Below, in pieces: positions 1 through 5,613 of a stretch of DNA of 5,613 bases. The stretch is taken from assembly GCA_011525065.1 (NCBI GenBank), contig WTIY01000048.1, positions 1 through 5,613 of the forward strand. Direction: 5' to 3'. Position numbers and translations under genes: made by a program. The notes beneath the pieces are model-generated. The model had not been told where the DNA came from. It searched no databases and saw only the letters and a program-made list of their open reading frames with translations. The first letter of the stretch is position 1, and each line of letters starts with the position of its first letter. The DNA comes from Flavobacteriales bacterium (GTDB lineage Bacteria; Bacteroidota; Bacteroidia; Flavobacteriales; Flavobacteriaceae).

Positions 1-789
1 TTTATGTTGATTCCTAAAGACCCTGAAGATGCCAAAAATATAGTGATGGAATTGCGCGCTGGCACAGGGGGGGATGAAGCCAGTATTTTTGCTGGTGACT
101 TATACCGTATGTACACCAAATATTGTGAAAGCAAGGGCTGGAAAGTCAGTGTGGTAGATCTAAATGAGGGTACAGCTGGTGGTTTTAAAGAAATTATTTT
201 TGAAGTCAACGGTGAGGATGTTTACGGAACCTTGAAATACGAGGCCGGTGTTCACCGCGTACAACGAGTGCCACAAACCGAAACCCAGGGCAGGGTGCAC
301 ACCAGTGCCGCCACAGTCATGGTCTTGCCAGAGGCTGAAGAATTTGATGTCGAATTGGACATGAATGAGGTGAGAATTGAACGAACGACTTCAACTGGGC
401 CAGGGGGGCAGTCTGTAAACACCACATATTCCGCCATTAAATTACACCACGAGCCCACTGGGATGATTGTGAGTTGTCAGGACCAAAAATCTTCGCATAA
501 AAACCTAGAAAAAGCCCTTAAGGTTCTTAGGTCAAGGCTTTACGAGTTGGAATTGGCCAAAAAGCTCGAGGCCGATGCCCAAAAAAGAAAAAGTATGGTT
601 TCCTCTGGAGACCGAAGTGCCAAAATTCGCACCTACAATTACCCACAAGGTCGGGTTACGGACCATCGAATCAATTTGACCCTATACGATTTGGGGAACA
701 TTATGGACGGTGATGTCCAACGCATCATTGATGAATTGCAATTGGTGCGCAATACAGAAAAACTGCAGGAGGCAGGGGAAACCTTTTAA
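1..789 (+). CDS. prfA: Peptide chain release factor 1 (RF1), 5'-truncated by window edge
   Basis: Class I release factor that reads UAA and UAG stop codons in the ribosomal A site and triggers hydrolysis of peptidyl-tRNA; cytoplasmic. The frame is open from base 1 (TTT, then ATG at 4), so that ATG is an internal Met and not the start. Numbering from it, 261 residues are visible; comparison with E. coli RF1 (about 360 aa) suggests that roughly 97 N-terminal residues, essentially domain 1, lie outside the window. Visible motifs are the RAGTGGDEAS block (18-27), the stop-codon-reading tripeptide Pro-Gln-Thr (90-92, in RVPQTETQGR), and the catalytic GGQ loop (134-136, bases 403-411) within GPGGQSVNT, whose Gln is the usual PrmC methylation target. 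The C-terminal block YNYPQGRVTDHRI (211-223) is also present. The PxT tripeptide, in place of the SPF of RF2, decides RF1 over RF2. The gene lies 9 nt upstream of pyrF on the same strand. No lesion is seen. Confidence 0.97.
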   Translation, partial: FMLIPKDPEDAKNIVMELRAGTGGDEASIFAGDLYRMYTKYCESKGWKVSVVDLNEGTAGGFKEIIFEVNGEDVYGTLKYEAGVHRVQRVPQTETQGRVHTSAATVMVLPEAEEFDVELDMNEVRIERTTSTGPGGQSVNTTYSAIKLHHEPTGMIVSCQDQKSSHKNLEKALKVLRSRLYELELAKKLEADAQKRKSMVSSGDRSAKIRTYNYPQGRVTDHRINLTLYDLGNIMDGDVQRIIDELQLVRNTEKLQEAGETF

Positions 790-798
790 TATAGCGTC

Positions 799-1620
799 AT
801 GACTCAAACACAACTTACCCGAGCCATAAACGATAAGTCTTCGTTCTTATGCATTGGTTTGGATGTGGACTTGGACAAAATACCGCCACATCTGCGCCAA
901 GAGGAAGACCCGATTTTTGCCTTTAACAAGGCCATTATTGATGCTACCCATCATCTGGCTGTGGCCTATAAGCCCAACACTGCCTTTTATGAGTGCTACG
1001 GACCAAAGGGCTGGGCTGCTTTGGAAAAGACCATCGCCTATTTAAATGCAAACTATCCTGAGGTTTTTACCATTGCCGACGCCAAACGCGGAGATATAGG
1101 CAACACTTCAACCCGCTATGCCAAGGCATTTTTCGAAGAAATGGGTTTTGATGCGTTAACCATTGCCCCCTACATGGGTCGTGATTCGGTAGAACCATTT
1201 TTGGCGTTTAAGGACAAGTTTGTCATATTGTTGGCTTTGACCTCTAACCCTGGAGCCTTTGATTTCCAAATCGATGCTGCGGGTAAAGATTTATACAAGG
1301 AAGTATTGACTACAGCCCAAACCTATACCAACAGTGAGCGTTTGATGTTTGTGGTGGGCGCCACAAAAACTGAATATCTCGCCCAAGTAAGGGCTTTGGT
1401 GCCAGAGGCGTTTTTATTGGTTCCTGGAGTTGGTGCTCAAGGCGGAAATTTAAAGGAAGTTTGTGACCACGCATTGAACGATCAGATCGGACTTTTAGTC
1501 AATTCATCACGCGGCATCATCTATGCCAGCCAGGGCCAAGACTTCGCACAAGCAGCTGCGCTAGAGGCCATGAAGCTACAACAGCAAATGCAGCAGATTC
1601 TGCAAGATCGCTGGCGCTAG
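799..1620 (+). CDS. pyrF: Orotidine 5'-phosphate decarboxylase, type 2
   Basis: Last step of de novo UMP synthesis: decarboxylates orotidine 5'-phosphate to UMP in the cytoplasm, without a cofactor. The protein has 273 residues, the length of the type 2 subfamily rather than the ~230-240 aa of type 1. It should form a TIM barrel. Visible active-site residues are Asp22 (GLDVD), Lys58 (AYKPN), and the signature DAKRGDI with Asp94, Lys96 and Asp99, the charged array that drives decarboxylation. Phosphate-binding segments are VPGVGAQGG (208-216) and NSSRGI (235-240, Arg238). The LTSNPGA segment (147-153) is also typical of type 2. The ATG at 799 starts 9 nt after the prfA stop and gives a full-length N-terminus. 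There is no Shine-Dalgarno at normal spacing, as expected in Bacteroidota. It is probably co-transcribed with prfA; a gene pair like this is, to my knowledge, common in Flavobacteriia. The gene appears intact. Confidence 0.96.
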   Translation: MTQTQLTRAINDKSSFLCIGLDVDLDKIPPHLRQEEDPIFAFNKAIIDATHHLAVAYKPNTAFYECYGPKGWAALEKTIAYLNANYPEVFTIADAKRGDIGNTSTRYAKAFFEEMGFDALTIAPYMGRDSVEPFLAFKDKFVILLALTSNPGAFDFQIDAAGKDLYKEVLTTAQTYTNSERLMFVVGATKTEYLAQVRALVPEAFLLVPGVGAQGGNLKEVCDHALNDQIGLLVNSSRGIIYASQGQDFAQAAALEAMKLQQQMQQILQDRWR

Positions 1621-1641
1621 TGCCTTTTGCATTTATTTTTG
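1613..1641 (+). terminator. Weak candidate intrinsic terminator of prfA-pyrF
   Basis: At the pyrF stop codon, GGCG (1613-1616) can pair with TGCC (1621-1624) around a CTAG loop, giving three G-C/C-G pairs plus a G-U. The strand continues TTTTGCATTTATTTTTG, which is T-rich but interrupted. The stem is short and overlaps the end of the coding region, so this is only a plausible stop for the prfA-pyrF transcript. No better hairpin plus T-tract was seen before icmF. Confidence 0.22.
1634..1641 (+). promoter_or_regulatory. Possible Bacteroidota -7 promoter element (TAnnTTTG match)
   Basis: TATTTTTG matches the Bacteroidota -7 consensus TAnnTTTG exactly. About 20 nt upstream there is no convincing TTG/TTTG -33 element, so the match may be chance in a T-rich stretch. 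If used, transcription would start near 1648 and the inverted repeat at 1685-1718 would lie in an icmF leader of about 115 nt. A second, imperfect match (TAATTTTA, 1729-1736) lies closer to icmF, would give a leader of about 20 nt, and also lacks a clear -33 element. Confidence 0.18.
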
Positions 1642-1684
1642 CTTCCCCGCTGACCCGCGCTATAGGGCCTATCTGATCGACTTT

Positions 1685-1718
1685 ATTGAATAGTCTTTCC
1701 TAAAATGGTCTATTCAAT
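1685..1718. promoter_or_regulatory. Perfect 9-bp inverted repeat upstream of icmF (possible operator or leader hairpin)
   Basis: ATTGAATAG (1685-1693) and CTATTCAAT (1710-1718) are exact reverse complements separated by 16 nt, centred near 1701.5 and ending 45 nt before the icmF ATG. No T-tract follows the right arm, which argues against an intrinsic terminator. The place fits an operator: the right arm sits just upstream of the promoter-like TAATTTTA at 1729-1736. A hairpin in the mRNA leader is the alternative, if transcription starts further upstream. No regulator gene is in the window, so any binding protein is unknown. Confidence 0.4.
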
Positions 1719-1763
1719 GCTGAATTCGTAATTTTATACCAACAATCGACCCAAAAATTACCA

Positions 1764-4700
1764 ATGCAACAACCTCAGCCCTACTGTCCTGTAAATAAAG
1801 TCCGCATTGTCACTGCCGCCTCATTATTCGATGGGCATGACGCTGCCATTAACATCATGCGACGTATCATACAATCCACCGGGGTGGAGGTGATTCACTT
1901 GGGGCATGATCGCAGTGTTCAAGAAGTGGTCAATACTGCCATTCAGGAAGATGCCCATGCCATCGCTATGACTTCGTATCAAGGGGGTCATATGGAGTAT
2001 TTTAAATACATGCATGACTTATTAAATGAACGTGGAGCGGGTCACATAAAAATTTTTGGTGGCGGAGGTGGTGTCATCCTTCCAGAAGAAATCAAAACCC
2101 TAATGGACTACGGCATTGCCCGAATCTATTCCCCAGACGATGGTCGTGCAATGGGCCTTCAGGGCATGATCAATGATCTGGTTGAAAAAAGTGATGAGCC
2201 GCGAGGGGCTATGGATGAGTTTGTTTTAAAAAAGCTTCAAGTCGATGAGCCTCAATATTTGGCTCAGTGCATCAGTGCAGCCGAAAATTATCCGGAAACA
2301 ATAAAGCCTTTCATCCAAAAATTGCGCCATGAGCTCGATTTAAACCGTGTTCCTGTGATCGGCATTACGGGTACTGGTGGCTCCGGAAAGTCCTCATTAG
2401 TAGATGAATTGGTGCGTCGTTTTTTGGCCCATTATCCAGAAAAGCATTTAGCCATTATTTCGGTAGACCCGTCCAAACGCAAAACTGGTGGTGCGCTTCT
2501 GGGAGACCGCATCAGGATGAATGCCATTAATAATAAGCGCGTTTATATGCGCAGTTTGGCCACGCGTCAAAGCAATTTGGCATTGTCAAAATATGTTAAT
2601 GATGCTCTGGATTTGGTCAAGGCTGCAGGATTTGATTTAGTCATTCTCGAGACCTCAGGCATTGGGCAGAGCGACACAGAAATATTGGAGCACAGCGATA
2701 CCTCCCTCTACGTGATGACTCCTGAATTTGGAGCCGCCACACAGCTTGAGAAAATAGACATGCTGGATTTTGCCGATTTGGTGGCCCTCAATAAGTTTGA
2801 TAAGCGCGGGGCCTTGGATGCCATACGCGATGTGCGCAAGCAATACATGAGAAATCACAATCTTTGGGATACCCCTCAAGAAGAATTACCGGTATTTGGC
2901 ACCATCGCTTCTCAGTTTAATGACCCAGGCATGAATCGTCTCTATGCGGCATTGATTCAAATTATGGTTCAGCGCATGACTTTAAAATGGGCCCTCCCCG
3001 AAGCGGTGGGTAATGAAGCTTCAGAAAAAGTATTTGTGATTCCTCCAGCCCGCACGCGATATCTTTCTGAAATTTCAGAATCCATTCGTCATTATGACGA
3101 CCGGGCCAGCGCTCAGGCTGAGGTAGCACAAACGCTATATGGACTGTTTAAAACTATCGAACACTTATCGCCCAGTGGTGTTCAGATGACCGCTGAAGGG
3201 TTGAAGTGTAATGATAAGCCCAGTGAGAAAGAAGATCAGGCACTTCTGGATCAATTGATGGAACAATTCAAAGCCATCAAAATGAATCTGGATCCGCATC
3301 ATTGGCTAAAATTGACCGAGTGGGAAGACCTTAAGGCCAGGTATCGCGATCCCGAGTACGAATTCAAGGTGCGCGATAAATCGATAAAAATTCAAACCCA
3401 TTCCACTTCTTTATCCATGACTCAGATTCCCAAGGTGGCCTTACCTCGTTACACCGCCTGGGGTGATGTATTAAGGTGGATGATGCAGGAGAACGTTCCT
3501 GGTGCTTTTCCATATACCGCTGGCTTATATCCTTTTAAGCGCGTGGCGGAAGATCCCACCCGCATGTTTGCTGGAGAGGGTGGCCCTGAGCGCACCAATC
3601 GCAGATTTCATTACTTAAGTCAAAACATGGAAGCCATCCGCTTGTCTACGGCCTTTGACAGTGTAACGCTTTATGGACACGATCCAGATCTTAGGCCAGA
3701 CATTTACGGCAAGATCGGTAATGCAGGCGTTTCAGTTTGTTGTCTGGATGACGCCAAAAGATTGTACAGTGGATTTGACTTGTCCGACCCAAAAACCTCC
3801 GTGAGCATGACCATTAACGGTCCAGCACCCATGGTGTTGGCCTTTTTCTTGAATGCGGCCATTGATCAAAACTGTGAGAAATACATCCTGGAAAACGGAC
3901 TCGAAGCCCAGGTCGAAAAAGCCTTTAAAAAACACTACGGCAAAGACCAATCCAAGCGCCCAAAATATCATGGTGATTTGCCTGAGGGTCACAATGGTTT
4001 GGGACTTATGCTTTTGGGTATTACTGGGGATCAAGTCCTATCCAAGCAGGAGTACGGCCGGATTAAAGCCCAAACCCTATCGCAAGTACGCGGTACGGTA
4101 CAGGCCGACATTCTCAAGGAGGACCAAGCGCAAAACACCTGTATTTTTTCAACAGAATTTGCCCTGCGCTTGATGGGCGATGTGCAAGAGTATTTCATTG
4201 CTCAAAAGGTGCGTAATTTTTATTCTGTAAGCATTTCGGGATATCATATTGCTGAGGCCGGTGCTAATCCCATAACCCAACTGGCGTTTACCTTGTCTAA
4301 TGGCTTTACTTATGTGGAGTACTATCTCTCTCGTGGGATGGACATCAATGAATTTGGGCCTAATTTGTCTTTCTTTTTCAGCAATGGCATTGATCCCGAG
4401 TATGCAGTAATCGGTCGGGTAGCGCGAAAAATATGGGCCAAGGCCATGCGCGAAAAGTACGGCGCAGACCACCGTGCTCAAATGCTCAAATACCACATTC
4501 AAACCTCCGGAAGGAGCCTGCACGCTCAGGAGATTGATTTTAACGACATTAGGACCACATTGCAGGCGCTTTATGCCATTTATGACAATTGCAATTCTTT
4601 GCACACCAACGCCTATGACGAGGCCATAACCACACCCACCGAAGACAGCGTCAGACGAGCCATGGCCATACAGCTGATCATTAATAAGGAGCTCGGTCTG

Positions 4701-5189
4701 GCCAAAAATGAAAACCCGATCCAAGGCGCCTTCATTATCGAGGAGCTAACCGATTTGGTAGAACAGGCTGTGTTGTTAGAATTTGATCGATTGACTGAGC
4801 GTGGCGGGGTTTTGGGTGCCATGGAAACCATGTATCAACGCAGCAAAATTCAAGAGGAGAGTTTGCACTATGAAACTCTGAAACACACTGGAGCTTATCC
4901 CATCATTGGGGTCAATACATTTCTCAGCAGTAAGGGGTCGCCAACCATTATTCCTTCGGAGGTCATCAGAGCCAATGAGCAAGAAAAAAAGCGACAAATC
5001 CAGACCGTAGATACCTTAAAAGTTCATCATCAAGACGCGCTGACAGGAGTCCTTGAGGCCCTTAAAGCAGCAGCAAGAAACAACGAAAATATGTTTACCG
5101 TCCTTATGGAGGCTACTAAGGTTGCCTCATTGGGTCAGATTACTCAGGTCTTGTTTGATGTTGGTGGGCAATACCGCAGAAACATGTAA
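1764..5189 (+). CDS. icmF: IcmF: fused isobutyryl-CoA mutase (cobalamin domain, GTPase chaperone, mutase domain)
   Basis: Adenosylcobalamin-dependent mutase expected to interconvert isobutyryl-CoA and n-butyryl-CoA; characterised IcmF enzymes also act on isovaleryl-/pivalyl-CoA. The fused G-protein domain edits and loads cofactor using GTP; cytoplasmic. It has 1141 residues against about 1090 in characterised homologues. The N-terminal B12-binding domain (about 10-145) holds FDGHDAAIN with the cobalt-ligand His25, TSY (70-72) and a glycine-rich FGGGGGV (98-104). The GTPase domain (about 165-410) has a Walker A motif GTGGSGKS (203-210), GDRIRM (247-252), ETSGIGQSD (296-304) and NKFD (343-346) for guanine. 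A linker (about 410-550) leads to the mutase barrel and tail, with SGYHIAEAG (825-833; Tyr827, His828). Phe602 (RMFAGEG) and Gln790 (DQAQNT) replace the Tyr and Arg that bind the carboxylate of methylmalonyl-CoA, so the enzyme is ICM-type. The ATG at 1764 is the only ATG, GTG or TTG codon after the in-frame TAA at 1701. The upstream sequence is A-rich without a Shine-Dalgarno. No frameshift was seen. Automatic labels may read methylmalonyl-CoA mutase. Confidence 0.93.
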   Translation: MQQPQPYCPVNKVRIVTAASLFDGHDAAINIMRRIIQSTGVEVIHLGHDRSVQEVVNTAIQEDAHAIAMTSYQGGHMEYFKYMHDLLNERGAGHIKIFGGGGGVILPEEIKTLMDYGIARIYSPDDGRAMGLQGMINDLVEKSDEPRGAMDEFVLKKLQVDEPQYLAQCISAAENYPETIKPFIQKLRHELDLNRVPVIGITGTGGSGKSSLVDELVRRFLAHYPEKHLAIISVDPSKRKTGGALLGDRIRMNAINNKRVYMRSLATRQSNLALSKYVNDALDLVKAAGFDLVILETSGIGQSDTEILEHSDTSLYVMTPEFGAATQLEKIDMLDFADLVALNKFDKRGALDAIRDVRKQYMRNHNLWDTPQEELPVFGTIASQFNDPGMNRLYAALIQIMVQRMTLKWALPEAVGNEASEKVFVIPPARTRYLSEISESIRHYDDRASAQAEVAQTLYGLFKTIEHLSPSGVQMTAEGLKCNDKPSEKEDQALLDQLMEQFKAIKMNLDPHHWLKLTEWEDLKARYRDPEYEFKVRDKSIKIQTHSTSLSMTQIPKVALPRYTAWGDVLRWMMQENVPGAFPYTAGLYPFKRVAEDPTRMFAGEGGPERTNRRFHYLSQNMEAIRLSTAFDSVTLYGHDPDLRPDIYGKIGNAGVSVCCLDDAKRLYSGFDLSDPKTSVSMTINGPAPMVLAFFLNAAIDQNCEKYILENGLEAQVEKAFKKHYGKDQSKRPKYHGDLPEGHNGLGLMLLGITGDQVLSKQEYGRIKAQTLSQVRGTVQADILKEDQAQNTCIFSTEFALRLMGDVQEYFIAQKVRNFYSVSISGYHIAEAGANPITQLAFTLSNGFTYVEYYLSRGMDINEFGPNLSFFFSNGIDPEYAVIGRVARKIWAKAMREKYGADHRAQMLKYHIQTSGRSLHAQEIDFNDIRTTLQALYAIYDNCNSLHTNAYDEAITTPTEDSVRRAMAIQLIINKELGLAKNENPIQGAFIIEELTDLVEQAVLLEFDRLTERGGVLGAMETMYQRSKIQEESLHYETLKHTGAYPIIGVNTFLSSKGSPTIIPSEVIRANEQEKKRQIQTVDTLKVHHQDALTGVLEALKAAARNNENMFTVLMEATKVASLGQITQVLFDVGGQYRRNM

Positions 5190-5207
5190 ATGTCTGCGTG
5201 TTTTACA
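5185..5207. terminator. Short inverted repeat spanning both convergent stop codons (weak bidirectional terminator candidate)
   Basis: TGTAAA (5185-5190) and TTTACA (5202-5207) form a perfect 6-bp inverted repeat around an 11-nt loop. The left arm contains the icmF TAA and the right arm contains the stop codon of the minus-strand gene. Only 13 nt separate the two genes, so any intrinsic terminator must lie here or inside the opposing gene. The stem is A+T-rich and has no long T-tract, so as a terminator it is weak; stop-codon sequence alone may create part of the symmetry. Confidence 0.2.
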
Positions 5208-5598
5208 GCATTAAGGTCCAGGTCCTTTGTAGTTTTTTGAACTGTTTGAGTTCTTTTCTGAACAGGGGCAAAAATTCTTTCCCCTGGATTGAGCTGTGCT
5301 CGAGGCGCTCACAGGTGTAAAAAAGCTTTTTAGTCAAATTTTTGAGTCGAGCGACATAGCGCATTTTATCCTCAGAGTAGGTTTGTTCTTCGGCTTTTAG
5401 AATCTCTGGGCCAAGACTAAATGACTGTTGAATGATGTCCCCGGTAAAATAAATTTCAGGGTGTTCTTGCCCGTTTGACTGCAAGCCGGACAAATCATCT
5501 TGATACAGATAAGACATATGCCGCGACAGGCTCAAAATTTCTAAGGCCTTAGAATACAAGGGTGGGTAACGAAGTGAATTGATGTTTCTTTTTTTCAT
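5203..5598 (-). CDS. Small basic, mainly helical protein of unknown function (possible S23/Avd-like four-helix bundle)
   Basis: The 131-residue protein has no signal peptide or membrane segment. It is basic (21 Lys/Arg against 15 Asp/Glu) and looks almost all-helical, with likely helices at about 14-37, 53-71, 74-102 and 105-128. I do not recognise it with certainty. The order of segments, YSKALEIL, then GDIIQQSFSLGPEI with Pro64 inside helix 2, then a long Lys/Arg-rich helix 3 and a final basic helix, weakly recalls the 23S rRNA intervening-sequence protein / Avd family of four-helix bundles; this is inference from pattern only. The ATG at 5598 is followed by a Lys/Arg-rich start (MKKR), and no Shine-Dalgarno is visible in the 15 nt available upstream. 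The gene is convergent with icmF, 13 nt apart, so not in its operon; its promoter lies outside the window. Coding status is supported by uninterrupted length, lack of overlap with another gene and sensible protein composition. Confidence 0.8.
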   Translation of the reverse strand: MKKRNINSLRYPPLYSKALEILSLSRHMSYLYQDDLSGLQSNGQEHPEIYFTGDIIQQSFSLGPEILKAEEQTYSEDKMRYVARLKNLTKKLFYTCERLEHSSIQGKEFLPLFRKELKQFKKLQRTWTLML

Positions 5599-5613
5599 AG
5601 CGCTGTCTGAGGT

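Noticed and set aside
767..772. AGGAGG, a perfect Shine-Dalgarno core, near the end of prfA
   Set aside because: It ends 26 nt before the pyrF ATG, too far for ribosome binding, and is explained by codons for Gln-Glu-Ala in RF1.
1705..1731. Eight-codon ORF (MVYSMLNS) upstream of icmF as a possible leader peptide
   Set aside because: It overlaps the inverted repeat, has no run of regulatory codons and no ribosome binding site; such short ORFs arise by chance.
1621..1763. Cobalamin riboswitch upstream of the B12-dependent mutase
   Set aside because: The region is shorter than a typical cobalamin riboswitch, and I saw no B12-box-like sequence or multi-stem layout. IcmF consumes the cofactor, so B12 repression would also be unexpected.
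3186..3420. Less conserved linker between GTPase and mutase domains as a possible sign of a broken or fused gene
   Set aside because: The frame is continuous, and a variable helical linker between these domains is normal for the IcmF family.
3853..4173. 106-residue plus-strand open frame inside icmF in another frame
   Set aside because: It is fully inside the conserved mutase domain, is Lys/Thr-rich and shows no family features; a frame shadow.
4149..4724. 191-residue open frame on the minus strand inside icmF
   Set aside because: It lies antisense to well-conserved mutase sequence, and its composition and lack of recognisable domains mark it as a shadow of the real gene.

Overview
The window looks like chromosomal housekeeping and core-metabolism DNA from a member of the Bacteroidota, probably a marine or environmental Flavobacteriia-like lineage. 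The evidence is protein-level resemblance, the prfA-pyrF gene pair, moderate GC content, and the lack of a Shine-Dalgarno sequence in front of all three visible start codons. This taxonomic call is inference.

Layout: (1) 1-789 (+) is the 3' three quarters of prfA (peptide chain release factor 1), cut by the window edge. (2) 799-1620 (+) is pyrF (orotidine 5'-phosphate decarboxylase, type 2), only 9 nt after prfA and probably co-transcribed with it. (3) 1621-1763 is a 143-nt intergenic region with a T-rich stretch after pyrF and a perfect 9-bp inverted repeat, ATTGAATAG-N16-CTATTCAAT. (4) 1764-5189 (+) is one large gene for a 1141-residue fused acyl-CoA mutase with a cobalamin-binding domain, a MeaI/MeaB-type GTPase chaperone and a mutase catalytic domain. 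Its architecture and two substrate-pocket residues (Phe602, Gln790) identify it as IcmF, isobutyryl-CoA mutase, rather than methylmalonyl-CoA mutase. (5) 5203-5598 (-) is a small basic, helical protein of unknown function, convergent with icmF with only 13 nt between the stop codons. It weakly resembles the 23S rRNA intervening-sequence / Avd four-helix-bundle family.

The genes do not form one pathway. prfA and pyrF are a translation/pyrimidine pair; icmF is probably a separate transcription unit serving branched- and short-chain acyl-CoA metabolism and needs adenosylcobalamin and GTP. I found no mobile element, CRISPR array, tRNA or rRNA. I see no clearly new multi-gene system. The points most worth a second look are the specificity call on IcmF, the palindrome upstream of it, and the possible fold of the small convergent protein.
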